A DNA stretch of 64,000 bases, taken from contig OX463808.1 of NCBI GenBank assembly GCA_949825045.1, forward strand, positions 23,993,674-24,057,673, given 5' to 3'. Position 1 is the stretch's first letter, and every line of letters starts with the position of its first letter. The notes beneath the pieces were generated by a model. That model searched no databases, was not told where the DNA came from, and saw only the letters and a program-made list of their open reading frames with translations. The DNA is from Argyresthia goedartella. Lineage: Eukaryota; Arthropoda; Insecta; Lepidoptera; Argyresthiidae. Below are positions 26,101 to 36,000 of the stretch, in pieces. Made by a program: the position numbers and the translations under genes.

Positions 26101-28540
26101 GCCAGGATTAAAACAAGGTTTATTATGGCTACAGAATGAAACCTCCAACAATTATAACATCTCCTCCAAACAATTACAAATTCTAGAATTGGGTGAAATA
26201 GTCACGATAGAGGACCGATCTCCCGCCAGTGTTCTTCGGGCGTCCCATCTCATCTTCTATCTATCTAACCAACACAATCTCACACAGATGTGTGCTCTGC
26301 GGAACGGTGGCCAAGTCTCGCAACTCTCTCCACTCCCACATGTCGCGGCAACACCGCGGCATCTCCACTAAAGACTTGCCGGTTCTGCAGATGCCGACCA
26401 AGTTCAACCCGGAGTTGGCCAGCCAGTACGTATCCATTTAGTAAACAAGCAAATATATATAGCGTCACGTATTTTCTATACGGGGTGGCAGAGGCACAAT
26501 TGTGTCTACGTTCAGCCAGTTATCCAATACTTTTCTTCGACGCACAATATTGAGGTCCAATTCATCATCATATCAATCCACTTTTGTGTACACAATAGTC
26601 CTCGCAAAAAACACTTCATTAGTTCCAATCCCTCTTTCAAATGACTTAAGATAAGACTTTTTAGTAGAGATCTAGTGCCTAAGAGCTAAGATAATGGTAA
26701 CCTTAATTTCAGGTTACTAGCAAAAGCGGGTTTGAAGGTGTCTCCAGAGCAGCTCCGAGCCCGCGCCTCGCCAACCGGACCTCGACGGTCCGACATCAAG
26801 CTTGATGCTAAGTCAGCAGCCTCAGAGAGTAGCTCCGTTTGCGGAGACAATGATAATGATGATCTGAGCCAGTCCCGGTATCAGGACCACCTCCCGGCCT
26901 CGCCTCCACGTGAGTTAATCGAACTTCTTCTTTGTATTATTAGCATCCGTAGTGGGGCGGTCTCACTCAATAAATCGCCAGGACCCGTAAAAACCAAGAG
27001 AGAAGCGTTCGTAACCACGTACACCCTGCATACCTACTACATTAAAATACATTCCTGGCTATGTAACGTTTCGCAAACGAAAAAGCAAGACAGACGAATG
27101 ATCATCATGGTAAATTTTCTTATCATGCCTTAGTTTGCTGGAAGAAATCTCTTTTTGGAGATAAGCTCGCCTTTGTACAAATGTTTTCCACGAATCTAAC
27201 TTTTTATTTATCTTTGTGCAATAAAGAATTATGAATTATGAATGATAGAAGAAATTGGTTCCAATTGCCGAAGTGCGAAAAGTTGACTTTTTAAATACGA
27301 ATAACATGGTTGCGAAAACGAATGCCATTACAGATTGCATCATCAATAACTTCAGTGCTGGCATCATTAATTAACAAAAGCCCATCCTACCCACAGACAT
27401 AAACAACCTCGCAAATACTACCATCACAAAGCTGCCAGCAGTCAGGGCAGTCTCAGCTAAGACCCTGGAGGGCCTGCCGCACGGCCTGGCTGGTATGAAG
27501 CACGACGACTATCCTCCAGGGTTCGGCGGCGGTTCAGCCATCTTGGACACCTATCTACAATACATTGGTAAGAATGTGGCAAGCAAAGAGCAACTTCACT
27601 CACCAAAAGTTCCTTCACTTGCCAAAATCTTTTTTATTATTTGTTGTTTAAAATATTCGCGTAATTTGTCAGAAATTTAAGGAGGGTTACAAAAGATATG
27701 GATGATATTTCTCATTTACGACTGAAACAATTTGGCTGAAGTTTGGAATATAGGTGAATTATGACCTCAGGGGTTAAGATTTATCTCGATTTAATGCACG
27801 CTTCCTGTGGTAGCGTAAAATTCTTCTAATTAACTCTGCAAATACATCTTGTCAATGTTTTAGTATTATCATTACTATACTCCTTTCTCGCGCAGGCATG
27901 AACGCCGCAAAATTGGCCCAGATGAACGCGCTGCACATCGACCGGAAGACGTACGACGAGCCCTCCCCGCAGATGGGCTCCCTCCCCCCTCCCCCCGCCA
28001 ACCTGGCGCACCAGCACTTCCTCAAGCAGATGCAGCGGCAGTATACTGACTCCAGGAAACCGGACATCATGAGGGATTCCGAGGAACCGCTTGACTTAGG
28101 TAACTACTATACTAGAACAGCTTGTGGGGATTGGAATCTTGTACCAAATTTTCTGTAACTGTCTCGGGCTTTTCTCCAAGATGTTTTTTTGCCTATGGCT
28201 ACCTAGTCTTCTTCGACACAGTATTTCCCCCGCTGCCTCACTTGTTCATGTACAATGCCACAATGCCAGTATTGTACTCGGAATATAATATCCTTCATAA
28301 TGAAGAAAACATATATTTGGTGCTCTCTATTATTTTCTAAATAAGTCTGCGATGTTCACAGGTAAAGAACGCCACAGCATCAGCGAGAGCGATGACAAAC
28401 AGCAGGAGACAAACGAAAAGGACTATTACAACAAAGAGTACACTGATGATGGCAGACGACCTTCTGAAAACGACCATGACCAAAGCGGTCCAGAGGAAGG
28501 CGACTATTCAGAAGACGAAAACAATAAGAACGCGTCATGA
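11159..28540 (+). CDS. ab: BTB/POZ zinc-finger transcription factor abrupt, canonical isoform (653 aa)
   Basis: Abrupt is a nuclear BTB zinc-finger regulator, known in Drosophila for dendrite, muscle and wing-vein patterning. Exons: 11159-11174, 14434-14585, 15798-15913, 16665-16806, 17150-17319, 20701-20833, 21391-21547, 21788-21832, 25166-25307, 26288-26425, 26713-26909, 27397-27567, 27896-28099, 28362-28540. All junctions are GT/AG and keep frame (1962 nt including stop). BTB domain about residues 16-130 (YSLRWNDFH, VVLSACSPYFRRLLKANPC, FMYQGEVHI). Basic PKRAR (183-187) and RRPRR (168-172) are likely NLSs. Two C2H2 fingers lie at 330-351 and 359-380, followed by ISTKDLPVLQMP, a stretch I recognise from insect Abrupt. 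PLDLG (591-595) resembles a CtBP-binding motif, and the tail is acidic. Three other zinc-finger endings (22207, 22565, 23043) can replace the canonical one. Confidence 0.85.
12255..12365 (+). repeat. LINE 3' tail fragment
   Basis: GGTAGAAATCTCTTTCTAGA-GATAAG is followed by a T-rich stretch and TTTTTGTGCAATAAAG. The same ending occurs at 27135-27245 with GGAAGAAATCTCTTTTTGGA. I recognise the phrase as the 3' end of a common lepidopteran non-LTR element. It lies within abrupt intron 1. Confidence 0.55.
14434..16806 (+). CDS. ab: BTB/POZ-encoding exons 2-4 of abrupt
   Basis: Three exons (14434-14585, 15798-15913, 16665-16806) encode residues about 7-142. A Gly-Ala run leads into QYSLRWNDFHSAM, then EEDFVDVTLAC, SACSPYFRRLLKANPCQHP, VILRDV, FMYQGEVHIGQEQL and LLQVRGLTDV. 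This is a complete BTB fold of the tramtrack/Broad ('TTK') group, which forms homo- and heterodimers or multimers. The 'RRLLKANPC' wording matches Abrupt better than Broad, Fruitless or Tramtrack as I remember them. The third intron is phase 2 and the fourth phase 0. Confidence 0.92.
17708..17912 (+). mobile_element. SINE family A, fullest copy
   Basis: Head CTCTGTGGCGCTGC, B-box-like GGTTCGATCCCCGG, then CAGGTCTTGGATGTTTATGT, CGCTGTTTCTGGTTCCCAC and GTGGGACCAGAGGCAATGCC, ending at GTAAATGTTTATG. This order defines the family represented by six pieces in the window. It lies within abrupt intron 5. Confidence 0.7.
18459..18939. repeat. foldback palindrome A (about 480 bp)
   Basis: The left arm runs from TATTTTATGTGTGCTAAGTT through CATGTTCAACCTAACATGAAG to the centre near 18700. 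The right arm is its inverse, ending GTTAGGTTGAACATGTAAGA ... GTACACATAAAATATTTTA. Each arm carries its own smaller G/C hairpin (18535-18572 and 18816-18861). It resembles a foldback transposon or large MITE. Palindrome B abuts it at 18938. Confidence 0.8.
18938..19676. repeat. foldback palindrome B (about 740 bp) with nested palindromes
   Basis: The left end TTATCTACACACGTATCATA is the inverse of the right end TATGATACGTGTGTAGATAA. The centre is near 19340 (GATAAACTAGTGTATGTAAC mirrored by GTTACATACACTAGTTTATC). Each arm contains a further palindrome, TTACACATTATGGTCATAAT and its mirror. One arm is repeated at 54310-54710. Homologous open frames of about 73-92 codons run along each arm. Confidence 0.8.
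19943..20312. repeat. foldback palindrome C
   Basis: Left arm CACCGTAAGATTGTCAAAAC ... GTCAACTATCGACAGATAGT is mirrored at the right by ACTATCTGTCGATAGTTGAT ... GGTTTTGACTATCTTACGTA. Inside is the same G/C hairpin core found in palindrome A (20139-20192). A relative lies at 45377-45740. Confidence 0.75.
20392..20475 (+). repeat. SINE family A fragment
   Basis: CCCAGGTCTTAGATATTTAC ... GGTATCCTAGTGTGGGGCCA. This is the tail half of family A, in abrupt intron 5. Confidence 0.65.
22207..22544 (+). CDS. ab: abrupt alternative terminal exon Z1 (two C2H2 fingers)
   Basis: Acceptor TCTGCCCCAG at 22197-22206. Two bases finish a codon begun by the donor at 21832, then come a Pro/Ala/Gly-rich lead and two regular C2H2 fingers: CPECGKLYSNNSNLKQHLLN (ending in VH) and CPMCGKAFKTRQYMQIHMNS (ending in IH). 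Both are C-X2-C-X12-H-X4-H, joined by a short linker. The frame ends at TAA 22542-22544. Spliced to the shared exons it would give 422 aa. Its base composition is much more GC-rich than the flanking introns. It resembles Z2 closely, suggesting tandem exon duplication. No internal donor allows continuation, so it should be a 3'-terminal exon. Confidence 0.8.
22565..22791 (+). CDS. ab: abrupt alternative terminal exon Z2 (two C2H2 fingers)
   Basis: Acceptor CTCTGTGTTGCAG ends at 22564, only 20 bases after the Z1 stop. The same two-base phase completes the split codon. Finger 1 is CPLCGRVYSSTSNLRQHMLN (then VH) and finger 2 is CQHCGKRCKTKHYLINHQLQ (then AH). In finger 2 the usual aromatic residue after the second Cys pair is a Cys (GKRC). 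Stop TAG is at 22789-22791. The product would be 385 aa. The probable branch point (CTAAC) overlaps the Z1 stop codon. Confidence 0.8.
23043..23308 (+). CDS. ab: abrupt alternative terminal exon Z3 (divergent fingers)
   Basis: Acceptor GGCGTTGCAG ends at 23042 and the phase again matches the donor at 21832. The exon reads SSATRPPPVECAWVRCPLC into a finger of C-X2-C-X12-H-X3-H form (CPLCARGLQSPGAARRHLAR then H). A second finger follows with C-X4-C spacing (CPVAECARLFAHPNSVRNHM, then RTKH). It ends LKWSCGWT before TGA at 23306-23308. The product would be 398 aa. The fingers lack the canonical GK-aromatic pattern, so DNA specificity should differ from Z1, Z2 and Z4. It is less certain than Z1/Z2 because of this divergence, but splice phase and Cys/His spacing both support it. 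Confidence 0.68.
24182..24187 (+). terminator. candidate poly(A) signal for Z1-Z3 transcripts
   Basis: This is the first AATAAA I find downstream of the Z1-Z3 stops; another follows at about 24744. Z1, Z2 and Z3 isoforms could share this 3' end. Use is inferred. Confidence 0.35.
24205..24425. repeat. rearranged copy of the palindrome A element
   Basis: It contains AATCGCACATCAAAAATACT, TTGCACAGCAAAAAAGGATC, TACATGTTCAATCTAACACG and the hairpin core GAAGGATAAAGGGGG/CCCCCTTTGCCCTTC (24352-24390). It ends CACCTAAGCTACCGCAG. It lies between abrupt cassettes Z3 and Z4. Confidence 0.7.
25166..26425 (+). CDS. ab: abrupt canonical zinc-finger exons (Z4)
   Basis: Exon 25166-25307 follows CATCACCAG and carries finger 1 (CPKCGKIYRSAHTLRTHLED then KH). 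Exon 26288-26425 carries finger 2 (CVLCGTVAKSRNSLHSHMSR then QH), and an intron splits the linker codon (AG|A, Arg). The wording CPGYRC between the fingers and ISTKDLPVLQMP after them is, as I remember it, highly conserved in insect Abrupt, which fixes gene identity. The acceptor phase equals that of Z1-Z3. Unlike those cassettes it does not stop but continues to exons at 26713, 27397, 27896 and 28362. Confidence 0.9.
26478..26531 (-). repeat. SINE family B fragment
   Basis: TATACGGGGTGGCAGAGGCA-CAATTGTG is the reverse complement of the end of the SINE at 4349-4640. Confidence 0.7.
27135..27245 (+). repeat. LINE 3' tail fragment
   Basis: Same family as 12255-12365, ending CTTTGTGCAATAAAG and then a short GAATTAT repeat (GAATTATGAATTATGAATG), as typical of LINE tails. 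It lies in the abrupt intron before exon 27397. Confidence 0.55.
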
Positions 28541-30246
28541 AATCCAACGGTTCCTGACCTTTCATGAACGGTTTAGGCACAGGTATTTTCACTTGTAAAT
28601 GCTTGTCACAAGTGGACATGTTGGCTGGACAGCTCCCGACTTGATCAAAGCCACGGAAAGAAAAGATGTAGAATAACTTCGTCCATTTCTCTTTTGGGCT
28701 TTTGTCTCTGGTTTGGGCTTGGGCCCATTTCTAGCATGTGGCACACTTTACTAAGTGAAGTAAGTAGTGTATTAGGAGTATTTTGCATTTGCGTACCTTG
28801 GGACGATTACAACATCGCTGTTTTTAAAGGGTAATTACAGTAGCCGTTCGTAAAGAATGCCTGTCGGATTTCAAGGATCATGCTAGTTTCAGCTTTGTAG
28901 AGAACGTCGTTCCTGTCTCATGTTCCACACATGTTAACTCTTTTCAAAGCACGATATGCATTATTTACAGCCGGATACTGTACGGTAAGCCGTAATAAGT
29001 TGCATTATATTATAGTCCAGTAGACTGCGTTTCCATTATATATGGACAATATTACGTTAATAGTTTTCACAAAGGTGCTTGACTGTTATGTTTTGTCGTG
29101 AGTTAGGTCGTTCGTTTCGCTGTTAGTATCGGTTAATTGTTGACCCGTGGAATGTCGTCAGTGCCATTTCCGTATATGTAAAGTAATTGTAAGAGTAACC
29201 GGTGTAGAGACACTGAATTTAATATGTGAATGATGATTGAAGGAATGTAGAAACAGGTGTATCAGAATGTCAGAAATCGTCAGGTTTGTTTTCAGTCACT
29301 TTTCTTAGATAGCAGAACATTTTAGTGAGAATTTACTTTCGTACTTAACCCGTTGTGATATCACAAAGCCATAAAACACATTTTGCCATATTAGTAGTAT
29401 CGATCCTCACGTAGAAGACTACTCGCCACATAATGAGATATTTTTGTTTGTTAGTAGGGTAATGAGACTAGACGTTTAATATTTTTGTATCGTGTATGTA
29501 AGGGCCCCTCACGAGGTAAGTGTTAGGGCACCTTTTACATAGTAATTCCATCCAACTACCTCAATATTCGGGCCAATCACGGCGTCATGAAAACATATAT
29601 AAATATCCACACAAATTATGAAATTCCATCCATCTACCTCACTTCAATAGATTTTATTTAATATTTTATACAATTTATAGATATAATGAACTGTTGTTTT
29701 ATGCATTTTCAGATTGCATTTATATATAGAGTATATTGTGTAGGTAAATATATACCAGTCATTAGGTGATTGTTAGAGCTGCCAGTAGGTGTACGACCTT
29801 TTCGGTTTGTTTGTATAGAATGCGCACTCTGTAGAGAACATGTAGCCCCACTCATTGCGTAGCGAGTAATGAATATAACCTCTGATCGGACGTTGATGGA
29901 CGAGTGAGCACAAATTTTGTAATCCTTTGTATACGAACAAATATAACAGAGCTTAAATCTAACTGTTAAATATATTATACAAATTGTGTGCAAAAATATC
30001 TTAAAGAAAAACATTTTCGGCGGCTAAAGTCCTTTTTGTAACTTCTTACTGCCTTGAGACTGAAAAACTATTCAGGGAGATTAAAACAGTCTTATTAATG
30101 CGAACCGATAGTTCAAATTTGTATAACCGATATTAACTCAATTTGGAGTGTACATAAAAGGGGACGTGATATGTAAAGTACATAGCAAACAAAAGCAATA
30201 ACTAAAGTATACCTTGATGTTGCCTTCAGAGTTGTAAATAAATAAA
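28541..30246 (+). other. probable 3' UTR of canonical abrupt mRNA
   Basis: No coding potential after the TGA ending at 28540. AATAAA hexamers at 30237-30242 and 30241-30246 are the first I see on this strand, and later ones occur near 31140 and 32022. The extent of the UTR is an inference from these signals. Confidence 0.4.
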
Positions 30247-30599
30247 TGTGGGTAGTTATTGATTTGTTTTGGCCTGTAAACAATGGGAAACCGTGAAATA
30301 GACAGTGGAACGTTTATTTTATAGTAATGATGTAGGCTCATTACTTAAATAACAATTACTGTGATTACAATCTCATGTTAGCCTTCAATACTTATACATA
30401 TTTTTTAGAGTACAATGTTATAATAATTTAGTGTATCGTAAGAATATTTCTAAGTGAGTCACAAATATATTTACTTCCCTGAAAGTTAAAGTACACTTTA
30501 TATAGGTATGTTTAAGCGTTTAGAGCAATAGGTGAAGCATTTAATCTTTATATGATTTTTATGTGAAATACAATTGTATAATTTTGTTGAGATGTTCTC

Positions 30600-30740
30600 A
30601 TAACCTTGATTACATCAGAATCCGGCACTGTGTAGTGGCGGCACCTCGACCAATCACATGCGTTCTGTTTCAACACCGCCCGCCTGATTGGTTAGCAATA
30701 ACAGCTATCTGTCCAGGGCCGGATTCGGTACGCGCTTCCT
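30600..30740. promoter_or_regulatory. CCAAT-box cluster, promoter-like
   Basis: CGACCAATCACATG and, inverted 45 bp on, CTGATTGGTTAGC flank ACACCGCCCGCC, a GC-box-like stretch, in otherwise AT-rich DNA. It sits in the 3' flank of abrupt with no gene visible next to it. A promoter or enhancer is only a guess from motifs. Confidence 0.25.
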
Positions 30741-31249
30741 AAACAAGTGAGCTGTGACTATCGGCAGTAACCACAACAGTGGCACGTAGCACAAAATGGG
30801 AGATCTCAATCAAATTATTAAGCAGTAGTGTAAGCGTGTTAGTGAGATTGTTCAGTTACAGACAATGCGGTTTTTGGTTTGCAAGTAACCTTGTTAACAG
30901 TTAGCAGTGTTGCCATAGTGTGTAATTATTTTGAGTGTACATACATAAGTTTTATAATAATAATTGTTTAGAGGAGAAATGAGTGCTTACTTATCTTGAT
31001 TAGGAGTGACAAATGAGACATAATATTGTATCTTTTCAATTACTTACTTAGATGATATTATTATTCGATGAATTGCACTAAAACACCAATAGTACCATAA
31101 CATCACCAACAAATAGGCAGTCACCGGATTGTTATTAACAAATAAATTATATATTTTTTGCAAACTACACATTCATTGTTCACAAAGTTTTCAAATATAA
31201 ATATACAATATTACCAGTGAAGTATGAGAAATATATTATAATTAATTAC

Positions 31250-32690
31250 GGCTGTAAGTCATTGATTATGTTCTTCGTATTATATGATACATACATTTAG
31301 TTACCTTTTGGAACTTTGAAAGTTCAATATTTTTTCTTTATTATTATAGTGTAATTATACCTCATTAGCATGAATAGTCATGTAAAACTTCTTTGATTAC
31401 TATCTCACGATGTTGCCTAGTGTGAGGTTAGCTTCGGTCCTCCTCTATCAACTTGCATAATATTTGGTATTTATGTAACTTTAGTAGTCTTGATAAAGAA
31501 CCACTGCACTGGCTAAGAAGCGTAATAAGTTTTGATTCAAACAAGTTAATTGTGTAGTTATTTGATTTAAAACATGTCTGTTTAATTACAAACTTACCAC
31601 CGACGGTGATAAAGGTTATTTTTTGGACTGATATTTTTTTACTAGTTTTGGAATTAGTTTGTATTTTACAGCGTTTGTTACGTTTTCAAAATTGTTAAAT
31701 TATTGTAATTACTTTTAGAGTGAACATGAGTTTCGATGTCTTTGATTGACTTGATACTTGCCACTTTTTCCGTCTTCGCTCTTATTTATTTGGTTTGGAT
31801 ATAATTGGAGCCTTCTCATTGTACATTAGACTAGTTGTACGCCGCTACACACGATTATATGCCTACAAGAATAATAAAAATAATTGTTTGAATGTTTGTG
31901 TTTTAAATCCGATCCTGTGTGAACTCGTCTTGATCCTAGAAATTTTCATGATAAAAACCATACTGTTAAAGTTGGAAAAAACCTTTATTTTATGGAATCG
32001 TTACACAAAATCATAATATCAATAAATAATAACGCATCACATGTTCTTATGACTATTCAATTGTTGTCTAATCTAATTTTTAAATTAAATACACTACACA
32101 TAATATACATAAACTAGGATGTTTTATATAAATAAAATACATTAATAATTACGCTTACAGAAACTAAAAGCTAAACTAAAGTTTAATCTTTTGGCAGCCA
32201 AAAAACTAGTCTAAACATATTTATAAAAAGCGATAGATTTAAAAACAATTTATTTTCTTATAAGTGAGTGAGATATTTGTACAAAAAAGATTACACAAGT
32301 GTACAATCCAAAGCCAAGTGACAATTTGTTTTAGTTTTTATGTGCTTTACATTATACGTAATTTTTTTTGGTGTTTAAATTCGGATGAGCTTCTCTAGTC
32401 CTCTTTAATCTCCTTCTTCTTAAGGAGATAATGAGCACCTATGAAGGCGTTCACTCTGCAACAACGATAACCATATTCCATTGTATTAAACTGTTCTAAC
32501 TCACCGCAAACCTCTACTTTTAAGTTCAGCTGAAATGTAATTTCTATCCTATCCGTATGTCTAAAAAAACAGCTTCTTCATATGGTAGATGAAAATCAGT
32601 AAGTTATAAATATAGAACACTGTGTAGTAAGAACGAACCGATCTTTGTTGTTAAAACAAAGGTCAATATTTATGGATGGCGTGACTCGGA
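31250..32690. other. gene-free AT-rich stretch
   Basis: No supported gene, RNA or recognisable repeat. Long A/T runs and a few AATAAA hexamers only. Confidence 0.4.
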
Positions 32691-32693
32691 CAG

Positions 32694-32807
32694 TCAGAGA
32701 AATACTGTGATCGCAGGTAGGGTGTCAATGATCAGAGAAATACTGTGATCGCAGGTAGGGCGTCAATGATCAGAGAAATACTGTGATCGCAAGTAGGGTG
32801 TCAATGA
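32694..32807. repeat. three tandem 38-bp repeats
   Basis: Unit TCAGAGAAATACTGTGATCG followed by CAGGTAGGGTGTCAATGA, repeated at 32694, 32732 and 32770 with single-base differences. A partial fourth unit starts at 32808. It lies 80 bp upstream of a possible first exon. Confidence 0.92.
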
Positions 32808-32886
32808 TCAGAGCGCTCACTATTTAGATTCAGTATTCAGTCGCCGCGCTATTCTTTCAGAGAATGGTCGGTGAAATTGTTTATTT

Positions 32887-32907
32887 ATGGATTTTGTGAA
32901 AATAAAG
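32887..32907 (+). CDS. possible short first coding exon (MDFVKIK)
   Basis: ATG GAT TTT GTG AAA ATA AAG is followed directly by GTAAGTCG, a strong donor. The preceding 80 bp includes ATTCAGTATTCAGTCG, which contains arthropod initiator-like TCAGT. Short first exons reading M-[DE]-F-V-K-I-K are common in insect zinc-finger and transposon-derived genes as I remember. I cannot find the next exon; the DNA beyond 33085 is a transposon. It may be an orphan or decayed promoter-exon. Confidence 0.3.
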
Positions 32908-33084
32908 GTAAGTCGTTATTTTTATTCATAATTTTAATAATTTATGTGATAAACAATGCAAAAATCGTAGTTGCTGCATTCAGTGTGTAATCATTTCAAT
33001 ATTTTCAAAGTTTAGTATCATTTTATATTGAAATGAGAAATACAATTAGATTCGATTAATAATTTCGCAATACACTAAAAGAGA

Positions 33085-36000
33085 GATTCATCAGCGAGTT
33101 AGTCGTCATCTCGCAAAATAAGAAACTCGCACCGCGGTGCGAGTTGACCCTGTTCGATTATACCTATTTTTGTTGTCTTCAAGTCGCATCATACGAAGTA
33201 CAGACCCTACGAATATCTCAACTTATGCGCTTTTCATGGACTTCTCCCGGCACATACTTTACCGACCAGACTGGACAGATCATGTCTTGATCACGTTATA
33301 TTAAAAACAAAAAAGCCTGCTATAACTCTTGTTGCCAACTCTAGCGTTTCTGATCACAACCTTGTGCCTTGTATCTATTGGTCACAAACATCAGAAAGTG
33401 CTTAGTCAGACTACAACTAGTAGGATCAATCAAGGAGGTCTTAGTATTGCCATAACGAGTATTGATTTACAGCGAGTCTATACATCTTCTGACCCAAACA
33501 CTGCCTTAAAATACTTCATATCTTCCGTCCAACGCGCAGTCGATGCTAATACCTCCACAAAAAGTCTGTCACGTCGCCTCAAGGTAATTAAACCTTGGAT
33601 CACGCCTGGTCTTATTAAATGCATGCGAAACAGAGACAAACTGCATAAAAAGTCAAATGCAATGCCAGAAAACCTAATCCTGCAAACAACATACAAAAGA
33701 TACAGAAACTTCTGCAACAATCTCCTCAAAAAACTCAAGAGAGCATACGAATAGCACGAACTTACTAAGGCTGGCAACAACACTAAGGAGTTGTGAAAAA
33801 TAATAAAGGGAATCACAAACACTTCCAAGACGAAAAGCTCTCCGACTGAATTATTAGGCCCATCCGGCAATCCACACACTATCGACAATGTAAATCAATT
33901 TTTTGTAAATGTTGGTAAAGATCTTGCTGAAAAAATAAATAGAGCTTTGGGTCCAACACAAACTTCCATCAAATCTACTTTTTCTCTACCTAGCAGATAT
34001 TTACTTTCTTTTGCGCTACTGAAAACCGACGGGGATGAAGTTGAAAGATTGATTGTTGGTTTAAAGAACGTGTGCGTCATTGGCTGGGACAACATCTCAA
34101 ACCGCATTCTTAAGATGTACAAAGACTTCTTCATTCCACCCCTCACATATATTTTTAATATGTGTTTAGCCGATGGGGTCTTCCCTAACCCCCTCAAGCG
34201 GTCAATGGTAATCCCTATACACAAGTCCGGTGACAGAGATCGTGTTAATAACTACAGGGCCATCTCCATCTTGCCATCAACTTCTAAATTGCTGGAACGA
34301 ATTGTTAATCATCGGCTTATTAAATGCCTAGAGTCCCACAAACTTTTATCTAATTGCCAATTCGGGTTTCGTAATGGCATCTCGACTAGTAATGCGGTGC
34401 ATGAACTTTCTGATTATGTCGTGAAAAATCTTGATGCTGGGCGGAAAGTCTTAGGTATCTTCCTTGACCTTGCTAAGGCGTTTGACACGGTCTCTGTCCC
34501 CTTCCTATTGGAAAAACTGGACAGCTTGGGTATACGAGGGGTACAGTTAAAGTTTTTCAGGGAGTATCTCACCGGTCGTTCTCAATTTGTAAGAATCGGT
34601 GATCATTGTAGCGATGACTTGCCAAACTCGTACGGTGTCCCACAGGGCAGCATATTGTGACCAACGCTTTTCTCATTTATATCAATGATCTATGTGACCT
34701 AAATCCAGAAAATGGCAAAGTAATGCTGACGATACTACTCTAATATTCTCGGCAAAAATTTGGCAGGAGACATATGAAGTTGCCCAGCGGGGATTCAATA
34801 AAGCCACCCAATGGCTTCAAAATAACATGTTGACCCTAAACTGTGACAAAACAAGATACCTAGCCTTCTTTATCAGAAACACAAAGACTACCCATGACGG
34901 ATCACCTTGGGACCTCATATTCTCCTTATCACAGGTAGAATCCGTAAACTCATCTAGGTCTTAATGCTTCGCCACGTAGCTGATACCGGGTTGATAAAAC
35001 GAGGTTATATGGCACTCTGTCAATCTGTGCTAACATACTGCATCACCTCGTGGGGAGGCGCACCAAAAACACATATTCTGCAATTGGAACGTGCTCAAAG
35101 AGCTGGACTGAAGGTCTCCACTTTCCGTCCCCTCCTCTTTCCTACTGATATCCTTTATAATTCCTGTGACGTGCTTACGGTAAGGAAACTATTTTTGTAC
35201 CATATTGTTTTAAAACAGCATTCATCATTGGCTTATAACCAATCTCAACTAACCAGACAGCGTAAGGATAGGGTATGCTTAGAGTTATTATTTTTCCAAA
35301 CTTCCTTTGCTCATAATTTTTTCTGCTTCCTCGGTCCTTTCTTATATAATAGAATAAACAGAATAATATATATTTATTCTCTCACCTTTTATGAATTAAA
35401 AATAACGCTTTATAAAACATTAAAATCACTTGACTATGATAAAACGGAGGACTTACTTAAGAATTACAAATTTACAACCTACAACCTATATCTACCTAAT
35501 AGGTATGTATACATTCATACAGGGTTTTGTGCCTTATATTACTTAATAATCCTTTTTGTGTAAAAGTCTGGCACACCTACATTATAGACATAGTTCGATT
35601 AAATATTAATCTCACACACTCTCTCACACACACTCGCTCACATTCATACTACACACTGAGAGGTTCATCCACTCCCTTTTTTTCTACTTTTTTTTTTTTA
35701 TTGTAAATAATATTGTGTTACAATTTAAATTGTTTCAACAAGTTTTATTTAATTATTCAGTATTTGTGTTTGATCTATGTTATTTAAATTAGCAAATCGT
35801 ATTTTATGGGAAGTGCACTGTAGCCTGAAATTCAGGTTTATACCTAGCTCAGGCTCAGATTCTCCAATTATTATGTATCACAATTTTAGCTAAGTACCTA
35901 ATAATGTAACTTTTTCTGACCGTGTTTCTGTTAAATAAATAAATATTATTACTATTATTATATTGTTTTTTAAGTAAAGTTCATCATCATCAAATAATTC

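Noticed and set aside
33947..34660. Reverse-transcriptase frame as a host gene
   Set aside because: It has LINE RT motifs, an in-frame stop, frameshifts and a LINE-type 3' tail.
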